This document shows positions 21,641-33,552 of a stretch of 64,000 nucleotides of DNA, piece by piece. The notes below the pieces were generated by a model. That model did no database searches and had not been told where the DNA came from. It was given only the letters and a program-made list of their open reading frames with translations. The stretch lies in contig NW_020194631.1 of assembly GCF_002865645.1 (NCBI RefSeq), forward strand, positions 620,001 to 684,000. Reading direction: 5' to 3'. Made by a program: the position numbers and the translations under genes. Source of the DNA: Hyaloscypha bicolor E. Its lineage: Eukaryota; Ascomycota; Leotiomycetes; Helotiales; Hyaloscyphaceae. The first letter of the stretch is position 1. Every line of letters starts with the position of its first letter.

Positions 21641-24600
21641 TCACTGCGACATATCGTTTCTCCTACTTCGGATCGGGCCAAAGGAATGACTTGACTCCAA
21701 TCGAGTCAGAAGAGCCGCAGAGGTAAAGTCATTGCTCTGCTCAAAACTGGGCCGAATGCGGTCCATAGATTGTCGCATCCTGTCGAATGATGGTCTTGCT
21801 CTGTCCATTGATGGACGAACTTGACGTTGTTCGATGGAGGTTCGATGTCTCGTGAAATCGGTGCCGTCGCTGCCCGTGTGACTTCGGGTGTTGTGTGTGT
21901 TGGCCGTAGCGGCTACTGAAGGGGGGTAAATGGGCCGTTGATCTTCGTCAACACTAGGATAATAGGCATGCTTACTCGGCTTCGCGATATCGGAAGATGT
22001 TGTAGACTCCTTTGACATTGAATCCTCTGGAGAACCACCAACATCGAGATAGGCAAACTTCCCTTGCCGAACTTGCTCGCGGACAATGTCAACATCGTAT
22101 GGGAAGTAGATTTTTTGAATGGTCTTGATGCAGAAGCGAGGCAACAGGGATAAGATGACTGATAGCGCTGTTACGGCCCAAAAAGTCGGTTGGGCGAAGA
22201 CTTGTGGTGCAGCTTTGTAGAAGAACTCAGAAGATTTGAAGGCTGAATAGACTCCTGTCCAAAACCAAACAAGCAGGATGCTCACGACCACGAGAAGGAA
22301 CATAAGCCAATCCCATCTGTACGTGTTGAGCAAGATGTAGGTATTGATGGCGATGACCGCTGCAGGTGCGACGTAAGCACCGAATCGTTCCCGGTCGTCA
22401 ATGCTCAAGCCGTTGTCGGTGACCGCATTGGCAGGGAAGAAGAGGCAATAGGCCATGAAGAAGCAGATGACCGACTGGTAGAGTCCATCAACCATGTAGA
22501 GCCTGGAAAGGTTAGCGTAAGCAGGTAGACAGAATGAAACATTAATACTAACCAGAACTTCGTCTGAGTCCATTCCAACCGCTCAATACCACGCCTGTAT
22601 AGTTGGGGTACAGCGAGAGAAACCTTGTCACTGACATCCTGGTCCAAGACACCCATGAAAATGACTGGAAGGGACGTAAACGCCAAGTTGAATAGTAGGA
22701 TATAAGTATAGTCGTAGAGATAGGTCATGTCGAAGTTGCAGAAGATTTGGTACCAGAAGATTGTGAACGTCCACATAATGTTCTTGTAAAAAAAGTTGGC
22801 AATAGTTTCTCCCAGTCGGCGATATGACCAGCGGCCATGGACGAGAACCAATCTTTGCAGGAAACGGAATTGGCCAATGGCGTAGTCTGCTGACATGACA
22901 GCTTGCCGCCCTTCTTCACCAGCAATACCAACACCGACGTCGGCTTCTTGGATCATGGCGACATCGTTTGCTCCATCGCCCACTGAAAGGGTCATGACAT
23001 CCAAGCCTGACTTGACCATGGAGACAACAGCAGCCTTCTGTGCTGGGCTGACACGACAGCATAGGACCGACTTGCACTGCTTGCAGAGTAAAAGGAACTT
23101 TTGACGGAGTTGCTCATCTAAGACAAGTTTCAGGGAATCACCATCAATAACAATGGCATGAGTTGGTGCCGGAGGTTCGTGAGTCTTTTTGGCAGCCACA
23201 AGCTCTTCGTCAGATCCGGTCATGTTGAAGGAAGCTAGGTGCTTGTCGAGCTCCTCCTCGGCACTGGAAATCTGCTCGTCCTCGATCTTCAGAACGATGA
23301 GTTCCATGTCATTATTGAGGAGATTGCAAGAGAAGCCAATGTTGATAGCAGTCTCTACCTTGTCCCCAGTGAGGACCCACAGCTTGATTCCGGCGTCCGC
23401 GAGGAGGGCAATGGTGTCAGGAACACCTTCCTGAAGACGATCTTCGATAGCTGTTCCTCCCAACAATGTTAGGTCGCGCTCGATCAGATCGGAAACGGCC
23501 TCTAGCCTGTCTTCTCGGTCTACAATGGCGGCAGCAGCTATCTCGTGCTCCCGATTCCATGTCTGGTATTCCTCTTCGCCTAACACTTTTTGGGCGATGC
23601 AGAGAGTACGCAGTCCCTCGCGGGCGAACATTTCCAAGTGTTCGGCGGTCGTTCTACGGAGCTCAGACTGCTCACCACGCTTTAAACGTGAGTATATCAT
23701 ACTATCGGCGCCTTTGCAGTACAAGATAATTTTGTTGTCTGGCATCCTGATGATAGCACTCATCCGTTTTCGGGTCGAATTGAATTCGAGAGTGTTCAGA
23801 ACCTTGAAAGTTCGCTCCTCGCCCATTATGTTCAGTCGAATGCCATCAGGAGAATTTCCTAGAACAGTGTAGCCAACGTCACGAGCAGTGGCGACCAGTG
23901 CCGCCTCATCGGGAGACTGGGCTTTGAATTCGATGCGTGGGGGGTCGCCAGGGATAGTGTCGGAAATGACGGTGTGACACAGGGCAAGAGCTAGCATGAA
24001 CTCTGCATTCGCTTGTTGCTGCTCTTTTCCAGTCGCGCCGGAGAGGTCAGAGATGAAGTCTGGTGCCACGAAGGTCAACTCATCGTCGTGGAGATAGGGG
24101 TTGTCATGAAGCTTTCGAATCTCCTCTAGCATCTTTGCACGTGCTTGAGCGATTTCTTCACGAACTCTTGCTGATTCCTTCTCGACATCTATGCCTTGTC
24201 GTTTCTGCATGCCAGCTTGGGCTTCGGTATATGCTTCCCCGTAAGGGACACCATTGATGGTTGCTTTCTTGAACTCCATGACGTTCTGAGTCAAAGTTCC
24301 AGTCTTGTCCGAAAATATGTATTCAATCTGACCTAAGTCGTCCGAGATGTTCCAGGATTTAGGTGTACATGGATAGTCGATTTTGTCGTAGTACATTTCG
24401 GTATCGCTGTAGATGAAGAAAGCTTGACAGGTCTTGATGATTTCGAGGGAAATGTACAACGAGATGGGAACCAGATTCTGGAAAAGGATGACGGCAGCCC
24501 AGAAAGTGATGAACCCATCTAACGACGGCTTGCCTCCAATGGAGCCAAATTCGAAATAGTCAATGGAGTTGTTCCCTTCGGACCACGTGATGCCTTGAAT

Positions 24601-26232
24601 CAATCCAGAAACAAAACACATGAGGAACAGGACAATGAAATTGTAGATGACATTCCAGTTTAGCTCTCGGACAATCCGAGAACGTTTACTGGGCGTTATT
24701 CCAGCATTCATCATGATCTTGGTGTCGAAGCCAGTGAAAACAACAACTCCAAGGACCCAATCTGTATTTCGAAGGTTGCAGCCTCTGAGAAGAAGATTGT
24801 TGATGGAGATTGGTTCCACCATCTCGTCGCCTCGAGCACTTGGAGACTTCGAGCTGTATTGGGTCCAACGAGTAACACCGCTGTATTGATAAAGGTTCGG
24901 TTGGGGAGCCTCACTCTCAATTGTGAATTGAGTCTTCTCGCAGTCACGGGCATGCTTGATCTTTCGCCCACTTCGGAGGGCATGCCTGACCTTCAAGTTC
25001 GTTTCTCCATCCAAGTTCTTGGTTTCCACATAGCAAGCTCCATCCGGATCGGAAGTGGACAAAATTACGACGTCGGCTGGAATTTGATCATCGTTGTAGA
25101 TTCTTACGAAATCTCCCACTTTGACGTTCTTCCAATAGTCTTGGTGGAATCGAGCCTTACCAGGCGCTTTCAAATTTGGGTTGATCAAGCTGCCAAAGTT
25201 CTTGGCGGCAGATGCCCCTCCTCCCTCGTATGAAAATGCGGTTTTTGGTCGATCATGGTCGGGTAACTGCAGGCCGTCTGAGAGGGGCAGCGGAGATGGA
25301 ACAGGAGTCATCTGAATATTCTCCCGCGCCGATTCGAAAGATGTTCGCTCAGTACGGGCCGAGAAGGCTGACGCCCGCCTCGTTTCCCTAGTTTCGTATG
25401 ATTCTCGTGGCTCATCCAGAGCTCGCGCAGCATACCGCTGCCCTGGGAGCTCCTTCTTGCCCCTCTTCAGCTTCTTCCAAACGGTCGCCATACCGCGGCT
25501 TGTAGCTTTCTTGAATCGCCTCCACAGGGAGATGTCATCGTCGCTGACGTTGACATTGTTCCAATCCAGGAGTCGGTGGACTGGAGAGTTGTTCAATTCG
25601 ATATCAAGGATCGTCCTTCGATAGTCTTCGATTGCGTCCTTTACCGCAGTAATGAACACAATCACAATCAGTGGAACGGCGTTCAGTCCCGGATTCGAAG
25701 CACCGAAGATGCTGAAGAACTAGAGCGCAAATTAGTGCTGTATAGCGCAATTGAGTGATATACTTACGGCCAGGATAATTAAGAACAGGAAGTAAACATT
25801 GGCGATGTTGTGGAATTGGTACCAAATGTTCTTCGGAACGAAGCTGATGGGGGTGTACTTGGCCGTCCGAATCTTGTTCCTCCGGTATTGTGCGATGGGA
25901 TGTCCTTGCTCGTCCACTGCATCTGGCGGCAGAGGAATATTGAAGTATACTTTTCGGGGGCCTTGGCCATCCCCAGTGTCTGAGGGTTTCTCTTCTTCGT
26001 CCTCGTTCGGCTCTTCCTGAATCCCTCCAAGATCTGTGCCCATCGAATCACCTCCTCCGGAATCCCTCTTCTTCTCACTGTTTTGTGAGCCACGGTGATT
26101 CAGGCGACCAAGAATCGACCCGCGTTTTTTGTTCCCCTTCTTCCCCGTCAGCCTTTGAGTCGCCCATCGTAATCGCTTCGTTGGCGTGGGTGCGAGCTCT
26201 TCCTCTGGCTCTTCGTAACTGGGCGGCGCCAT
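21641..26232 (-). CDS. P4-ATPase phospholipid flippase, Dnf1/Dnf2 class
   Basis: Moves phospholipids from the outer to the inner leaflet of plasma and endosomal membranes, normally with a Cdc50/Lem3-type partner. Exons 25768-26232, 22553-25719 and 21641-22502, with introns of 48 and 50 nt, encode 1497 residues. The cytosolic N-terminus is charged. TM1 follows KNIWYQFHNIANVYFLFLII. The actuator loop has DGETNLK, TM4 the P4 signature PISL (NLVPISLYISLEI), and the phosphorylation site is FSDKTGTLTQN with Asp626. KGADSMIYSR and the hinge TGDKVETAINIGFSCN and VGDGANDVAMIQEADVG follow. TM region YQIFCNFDMTYLYDYTYI resembles Dnf1/Dnf2 more than Drs2. The Ser/Arg-rich C-terminus has repeats of RPSxxRxRxSxDR type. 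All catalytic residues are present. Confidence 0.95.
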
Positions 26233-26975
26233 GACGATGGATTAAGAGTTGAGATTGGGCCACGCCCTCTCGGGGAGAGACAGATCGTCCTCCAGCTTCA
26301 CCCGACCCAACACTCGATCCAGCGTTCGTGGTGATGTGTCGTGAGAATATTTCTAGAGCCAATCGCCTCCGTGTCGTCTCGAAAAGATCGAAGTGGTGAA
26401 ATCTACCAACGCTGACGAGATCTCAAGCGGAGTGAATTTAGTCGCAGCAGGAGGGAAACCGGAACGAGCGGATCGCGTCGCCGCCAAGGAACAAACCCGT
26501 TTCTCAGCGATCTCTCACTTTCTGCGGGTCGGAGTGCAGGAACGAGGTTGTATCGTTCGCTATGTACAGGAATTCGCTGTAGTGAGGCCAGTAGGGAGGA
26601 TTGGGGTTGTGGAAGCTGAATTGAGCTGAGGAGTGTCGTAGATGTCAACCAACTAGAAGGCCCCTGCGCGCGTTGTGCTGATTAAGTTCCAAGAACCGAT
26701 TATCCGTATCCGAACCCAAAACGAATGGTCAGTAATTTGCAAATGGGATTCGTTTGGCCGGCCAGCCTGAAATTGAGGGAAGTCTTTCAATATGCGAGAC
26801 TGCTACGAGAAGAAAATCCTTCTGCGGGTGGCAAGGTGTTCGAGGGAGAAGGAGGCACCGCCGCAAATGAGGACTTGGATGCTGACAGAGATCCCTTCAA
26901 CATCCACACACTTTTCCAGCAAGCCGGCCGCCAAGGGGCGTAATGACAGCAACGACGATTACTGTACTGTACGGA

Positions 26976-26985
26976 ACTGTACAGT
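26976..26985. promoter_or_regulatory. ACTGTACAGT palindrome, copy 1
   Basis: A perfect 10-bp palindrome directly after ACTGTACTGTAC at 26961. It recurs at 27335. It could bind a dimeric transcription factor; the factor is unknown. Confidence 0.3.
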
Positions 26986-27334
26986 GCAAGTAGCACGGGC
27001 TAAAGTGTCCTTAGCCAGGGAGTCTGGGAGAGTCTGACAGGATTCGGCAGTGGCAGGGGACAGCACACAGCAACCAGCTTTGTAAGAAAGCGGACTTCAC
27101 GACGGCCGATTCACGACTTCTCCCTGAGGCCCTTGTTAATTCCGGTGCGATGAGTGGCTTGAGATGACAAGCGGATTGTGGGAGATCGTGCGAAGCCTAT
27201 CAGCGAGTCGAGCGCCGGCATTTATTTGGGGAGGCACTGGGCTGGGCATTCAACGCGATGGCAGGGCGTGGGGCGTGCAGGGCTGGCCCGGCTCGAGGAT
27301 ACGGAGTACAGTACAGACTGTGCAGACGATGCAG

Positions 27335-27344
27335 ACTGTACAGT
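27335..27344. promoter_or_regulatory. ACTGTACAGT palindrome, copy 2
   Basis: The same perfect palindrome as at 26976, within a segment (27305-27348) rich in GTACAG and GCAGAC repeats. Confidence 0.3.
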
Positions 27345-28259
27345 ACACTTTCACTTCCACCTCCTTCTCCTGAGTGACATACTGTAGTGAGAACGTGAGA
27401 TCCTTCGAAGGTGTTCCACGTCGCCTGGTCGCTTGGTCGGCCTCAAGGACGCAGATTCAGAAACCGATGCTCCCAGCACTGCAGCAGGCCAGGACTCCCT
27501 GCGGGGGATCAGTACTCACATCAAAATTAAGAATTCGTAGTCCGTCCCAAAACCCGGCCCCTCCAGTGCCTCCACCCAGCACCCACCCTTTTGCATCCGG
27601 AACGCGAGGGCCTCATTTCACAACGTCGCCTCTCGTCTGCTCTTCCCCTTAAAGCCGAGCCCGCGCTCGCACTACGGAGAGCGGATGCAGCAATCCTCCG
27701 AGAGCCTCCTCTGGACCCTCCTTTTATTATCTCGGCGTCCGAAATAGAGGCCGCTGCTATGAGCCGGCAATAATTATTCACTTGAGAAATGACTTTACTC
27801 CACCCGTTCCGGGAGACCTTTTCTCGACGTGCGCTCAAGACTCAGATGGGGAACCATGCACATCATGATGTCAAAACGCCGAAAAGCCCAAACGCCTGTC
27901 AAACAAAGGGGAGCTCCTAAGAGCTCAAAGCGCCAACAGCTTTGCATCATGACGGCACACTATTCAATGACTTGAGGCTATAGGGTGAAACCCACCGGGT
28001 TCTATCCTCTGAGTACGGAACAATGCTCCAATGATGCCCATTTCCACCCTGATGGAAACATGACGGATGAAAATCTGGGTGGTAACACAAGTGGGCTGAG
28101 TCACGTGGAGCTATGCGCGTAAAGACGCGAGGCAATCGCGTCCTGACTTCATCTATCAGGAGCCTCATCTAGCCTCGCCATCCTTTGAGATGCGACGACA
28201 GATTCACTTGACCGCGAACCTTTCATTTGTACAAGGCTAGTTCCTACCCGTAGTGAATC

Positions 28260-30460
28260 ATGCCGCCGGGAAACAAGTCCATACGTGACTTCTTCAAACC
28301 TTCGCAGCCCGCTCCGAAGCCCGCGAACTTGCCAGTGTCTTCTTCACAGCCTTCGTCGAAGGCAGCGCCTTCACGACCGACCACCAAACCTTCAATTGCA
28401 TCGAGACCCGCAATAAGTCCGTTGGCTATGGGTCAAGCAAAGTCCTCCGTGTCAGCTGATCCCGATCCGCCAAAGTCTTCGGTAAAACCTAATGCTCCCA
28501 ATCAAGGAGGATATACCTCCAGTCTATCTCCTCCATCTACTAGCGGTAAATTGCTTGGTCCTGGGTCTCCACCACCAGCCAGTGAACCATCGTCGAGTAC
28601 TCTGTCTGGATCCTCAACAAGTGACCCCTCACCGCAAGCTAGCACACAATCACCGAGCCTCGTGTTACCACCGCAAAAAGGAAATGTTCCATTCCGCTCG
28701 GTATCGAGCAATACCTCATCTGACCGAGTGATACAAAATTCGGATGATGAAGATGAGGATTCAGATAGCTCACTGGAAGATCTCTCGGCATTACTTGCAG
28801 CCAAGAGCTCTGAAGTCCGGGCAAAGCAAGTGATGAATAGGATCACGCCTTCCACGCCACCAAAGCATCCAGCAAGCACTGTTAACTTTCACATCTCGCC
28901 CCTACCAGTATTGCCAAAATATAAATTCGATTTGAAGTCTTTAGTCAGTCGCGCGGAGGACCACGAGGCTATTGAAGCAAGTTCGAAACGAGTCAAGGCA
29001 ATGATGGCTTCGAAGGACGAGGATGAGGATACAGCCATGTCTGACCATACTACAGAGCTGGCGAAATTCCCTCACGGTGCATTGCTGGGATCGGTGGTAG
29101 CTGGCAGAGAGGATCTGGAGGCTTACAAAGTTACCCGAGCCATCATGCGAACAGAAGCGACCGCGACGGAGAAGCGTTGGTATTTCTTCGATACGAAATC
29201 CAACACACCTAAGCCTCAACGAACGCCTTTCCCAACCAAAGCTGTCCCAAAAAACTGGAAGAGAGAGCTGGTAGATCCCAAGATAAGATACCAGACTTTC
29301 GTCTCTGGCTTTGCCGAAAATTTGGTCTCACTTGGTATGAAGTTACCAGACGAGCTTTTTCTCTGGATGTTGGATGAGGCGTGCTTGGAAACAAGTGATC
29401 CACTTCGGACCTCTTACATGGGTACCATGAGGGAAAGCACAGAACAGATCCAGCGATTGCTAAGTCCGGACTTGGTCAGAAAAGTATTTCAGCGTCTTGG
29501 GGGAAGCTCCGCTGGCACAGAGATTGCCCAGAAGATTGTCCTGGTTTCAAAGCTGTCTGACCCGTATTCTAATAGAGATTGGGCAAAGCTGCTCTCAATC
29601 ATCAATTTCTTTGGCCAAATATCAAGGTCACTCCAACAAAAAAGTAGAGCGAGTATCATGTGTACACTTCTGCGGATGAGTGTGGATCAGGTGGTTTACG
29701 AAAACGTCGACCTGCTTGATTCGGTCCAAGGCACGGTTAGTCGCTTATGCAAGCATACCCCCGATGAGGATTGGAAAACATTTGTATGAACCTGCTTCCC
29801 TCTTGTCAGTAAACAACTAACAGGATAAAGTGTCAAGAGGTCTGCAAACCGTTATTTGAGTGCATTGAGCAGCCGACTCTTCGTCTTAAGATCGTGGACA
29901 GCATATCTTCAATTACTCCCCGCACTCATGACCTGAGAAGAAGGCTGGCCATGTGCTTCTACTTTGACAACATTTCATATTCGAAAGATCACTCACACTT
30001 TGAAATGGATCTGGATGCTTTCATCAGACGTCTTGATGATCCTGACTTCCACACAAATCCTCAGACTGACTACCGGGAGCTTACGGCTCTCATATTACTC
30101 CTCGATATTGCCGTCGACGACGGACGCTCAATGAATCTCGATCTGTCTGACCCAGCAGTTGAGAAGAAGTTCGATGAGAACATTGAAGATTTCGGTGCAA
30201 CTATCAAGGATATTATGAGATCAATTGGCAATCCGGGAGCCGCTTTTATCTCAAGAATTGAGGCCAAAGAGGTTTTGGAGTTGGTCAGCCAGAGAGTTTC
30301 CGATACGCTGCGAAGCAAACCCAAACCTAAACCCAAGCAAACGTGGTTTGAAAAGGAGAAGCCTGTGGAGAATCTCGAGTCGGAGAAGAAGGGTATGGAC
30401 AGTTTCGTTTCCAGAACGAATAAGATTGGGAGCGGAAGCAACACTCAGAATCTAAAGTAA
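28260..30460 (+). CDS. Nuclear protein with PIP-box-like N-terminus, possibly an Nse6/SLF2-type Smc5/6 loader
   Basis: Two exons (28260-29783 and 29831-30460) with a 47-nt intron in phase 0 encode 717 residues. The intron ends at GATAAAG rather than at the earlier AACAG, because only that acceptor joins DWKTF to CQEVCKPLFE in frame. The N-terminus NKSIRDFFKP resembles a PCNA-interacting (PIP) motif. A long Ser/Pro-rich region follows, then an acidic Ser patch (SDDEDEDSDSSLEDLSALLA), then a helical domain from about residue 260 to 650 (ELFLWMLDEACLETSDP, LSIINFFGQISRSL, ECIEQPTLRLKIVDSI). The layout suggests a DNA-repair protein; a disordered N-terminus plus a helical domain fits Nse6/SLF2 (CANIN domain) proteins, but that is an inference from general resemblance. 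The C-terminal end is Lys/Ser-rich. Confidence 0.8.
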
Positions 30461-30669
30461 TCAGCGGGGAGTTTGCATCCCATGGTTATGAGAAATAGGA
30501 GCAATCGATCGGAGGCTCCAAAGCCATGGTGGTTTCAGAGTATCATACACTTTCTACAAGCTCCACCGAAACCCCAAAAGTAATGCATAGCAAATTCATG
30601 CACTCAGCCATTTCCGGTCCCCTCCTCATCCATATTGAATGCCTCGTCAACGCAAAAGCCATTGGCCCA

Positions 30670-31473
30670 CTAGTCGTAAAACTTTCTGTTCTCGTTCTTG
30701 CCAAACAACGTAGTCCGTATCGAGGGTAAGGCGGCATCCTGCAACAGCTTAAGACGCTCCTCGAACGTATTGTTGATATCAATCTTTCCACCGCCGCCAA
30801 CAATCGAAAGGCCACCAGGACTGCAGAGCCATTAGCCTCTTACCAAATACCCATAAGCTCATGTAAACTCACCTTCCCTCAGGCTGCGGATTCGCCTCAT
30901 CAATCTCCACCTGAATATTCTTCCCAACCTTCTCTTTGTACTCCTTACACGCATCCGCAATCGCCTTCCTCAACACCTCATAATCCGCCTTCCGGCCCCT
31001 AACCAACACCTTCCCCTCATTCAACGCATAAAAACCCTCCAACATCAAATTCTTCAAGATCGCCTGATACTTGGCCTTATCCTTCGTCGCCGCGCCCAAC
31101 TTCTTCTCCGCATCCTCGAAAATCCCATCCAGCAGTTCCTGCCGAGCGGAGAGGACCTTGAGCCGAGTCTTGTTCGCAACGGTCGAGCGAGTGATTTGCT
31201 GGGACATCTGTGCTTGCTTGAACTTCTTCTCATAGGTCGTGTCGATGGACTGCGTTTCTTGGCGCACCAGCTTCGACTTCTCGATGCTGAATTCTTCGTC
31301 GGCTTTGATTTCTATCTCGCGTGCCTTTTCCATGGCTTCTTGCTTGATGAAGGCCGTCATTTTCTTGAGCTCTTGCCCGACCTGGCACAGCTTGTTAGAA
31401 AGGGCAATTGGAGGGCGAGAGGGGGAGGGGACAGGAGTACCTGGTCGTCGGACAAGGCGTGGGATTGAGACAT
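30670..31473 (-). CDS. vma4: V-type proton ATPase subunit E
   Basis: Peripheral-stalk subunit of the V1 sector, which together with subunit G holds the catalytic hexamer during ATP hydrolysis; it acts at vacuole and Golgi membranes. Three exons (31441-31473, 30873-31381, 30670-30820) encode 230 residues, the usual length. Introns are 59 nt (31382-31440) and 52 nt (30821-30872), both GT-AG. The protein starts MSQSHALSDDQVGQELKKMT. A long N-terminal helix follows (FIKQEAMEKAREIEIKADEE, LVRQETQSIDTTYEKKFKQA), and the C-terminal globular part contains GGLSIVGGGGKIDINNTFEE and ends RKFYD. Convergent with the gene at 28260, with only 209 bp between stops, and divergent to the NIPA-like gene. Confidence 0.96.
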
Positions 31474-31953
31474 CGCGGTGGTTTGAGGGGGTGAAGCTGG
31501 GAGCCGGTGGACAGGAGCTGTGAGGTTGAGGAGAGCTTGAGCTACGATAAGAAGCGGCAGGCAGGGTAGCTATTAAAAGAGGCTAGCGCGTCACATGATC
31601 TGGGTTATGAATTGTGATTGTACAGTCCTTGTACATGAAGTCAATTAACTGTTCCACAGCTTGAAATTTGTGACAGTGCAATTGCCATGTTCTTCTCGTC
31701 ATCCTTGAAATGATAGCCAAATTCCATGCTGGAATCGTTAATCTCCCTTGACCGTGGAACAGCCTTGTCCAGCAAGCGAGACCTGCTGGTTAGATGCAGG
31801 TCATTCGGCCTTGACCGCGGTTCTCGAACCACATACTCTCAGCTCTCACCAGACGCCGCCCTTTTCTCTGCAATTCTCCTCACAACGCACTTTTCTAGCG
31901 GGTCGTGATACCAATCTTAACCAAATGAAGCCTTGCGACACTGTCACTGCGTG
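31474..31953. promoter_or_regulatory. Divergent promoter of vma4 and the NIPA-like gene
   Basis: A 480-bp gap between two divergent ATGs. It has a TCACATGA site near 31590. No gene is supported. Confidence 0.45.
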
Positions 31954-33552
31954 ATGGGAAACCTTGGCGACCTGTCGCCAGGAGGAAGTGTAGCTGTACG
32001 TCTCTCCCTCCACTCCCTCTCCAGCCTCACTCATTGACACTTCTGCCACCTACAGATAGGAATTCTAGTCGGCCTACTATCTACGAGTATCCAGAGTCTC
32101 GGTCTGACCCTACAACGGAAGTCCCACCTTCTGGAGGACGAGAAAGACCAATATGAACCGCGACGACCTCCTTACAGACGGCGGCGATGGCAGCTGGGCA
32201 TGGGGATGTTCATTATTTCGAACCTGGTGGGGAGCACGATCCAGATAACAACTCTGCCATTACCAGTGCTGTCGACGCTGCAAGCGTCAGGCCTGGTCTT
32301 CAACTCGATATGTGCCACCTTGATTTTAGGGGAACCTTTCACTCGCTGGTCTTTGGGAGGAACGATGCTGGTATCGAGCGGTGCGGTGCTGATTGCTATC
32401 TTCGGCGCAATACCGGAACCGGCGCATAGTCTGGACCAGCTGTTATTATTATTAGGGAGGAGGTCCTTTGTGGTGTGGATGGTTCTGCAAGCCATCTTGG
32501 TTATAGGAATCATAGTGCTTGCGGGATTCCTGTCGAACATAAGCATATCTTCAAGTCCGCGGATACGGCTGTTCAGAGGATTGGCATACGGCAGTATAAG
32601 TGGGATCCTGTCTGCCCATTCGTTACTCGTGGCGAAGTCAGCGGTGGAATTACTGGTTCGCACAATCGTGGACAGAATCAACCAGTTCAACAGATGGCAA
32701 TCTTGGGCCATTCTACTAGGGCTCGTCTTCCTCGCGCTCACACAACTCTACTACCTCCATCGGGGCCTCAAGCTGGTCTCTACGAGCGTCCTCTACCCCC
32801 TCGTCTTCTGCATCTACAACATAATAGCCATACTCGACGGCCTCATCTACTTCAAGCAAACGGACCGACTGAGCGTCCTACACGCCTGTCTCATCGCCCT
32901 CGGGACCGTGATCCTCCTCTCTGGTGTCCTGGCCCTCTCCTGGCGCCTTTCAGACGATCAAACTCAACCAGCAGTCGCACAGTCCGCACTCGCCCCTGGT
33001 TTGGGGTTCGTGGAAGACACAGACAATGAAGAATACTCCGACTCCTTCAACGCCGACGAAGAAGCCGCCATAATCTCCGAAAACCAAGCCCTCCTGAACG
33101 GCGAGCCCATGATACCCACCACCAAAATCGACACCGTGCTTGGAGCCACGCGTCCTCTACGAAAGACCGTCCGTCTGACAGAGGCCGACGAGATCTGGGG
33201 CGAGCTCGAAGACTCAGACACAAAATCAGTAACTCCTTCACCACGACCGCTGCGTCGTGTCTCAACTACTCTCCCTCCCCCAGCTGTAGGAGACGGCGCA
33301 GAACCAGATGAATCAACCTCCCTCCTCCGCTCCAGCACCAGTTTAAGCCTGAACGCACGAAGAAAGCGACGACGCTCAACTGGCTTTCCGGGCTTCATCC
33401 CTCGTCCTTCGCCAAGAGGATCTAAACGCCGCAGTACGCAGACGCAGGATGCGCTGGGCGGCTTCTGGAAAATGAGGTGGTGGAGGGATAAAAGGGGGAA
33501 GGGGCCTGATCCGGGGGGTGAAGGGGATGCTGGGCCAAGCGGTACGATATGA
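31954..33552 (+). CDS. NIPA-like multi-pass membrane protein (putative Mg2+ transporter family)
   Basis: Two exons (31954-31995 and 32056-33552) with a 60-nt GT-AG intron encode 512 residues. The first ~300 form eight or nine hydrophobic segments of the DMT-superfamily NIPA type (IGILVGLLSTSIQSLGLTLQ, MGMFIISNLVGSTIQI, LQASGLVFNSICATLILGE, SGILSAHSLLVAKSAVELLV, TSVLYPLVFCIYNIIAILDG, LIALGTVILLSGVLALSW). Animal NIPA proteins transport Mg2+; the substrate here is not known. The C-terminal ~210 residues are cytosolic and low complexity, with an acidic region, a Ser/Arg region and a Gly/Lys end. The conserved IG at the start of exon 2 supports the short first exon. Confidence 0.9.

Larger units (their letters stand above)
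26233..28259. promoter_or_regulatory. Long divergent promoter region of the flippase and the gene at 28260
   Basis: A 2-kb gap with no supported gene. It contains two copies of the palindrome ACTGTACAGT (26976-26985 and 27335-27344), each inside a TACAGTA/TACTGTA-rich patch, and one TACTGTAGT site (27380-27388). Confidence 0.45.
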
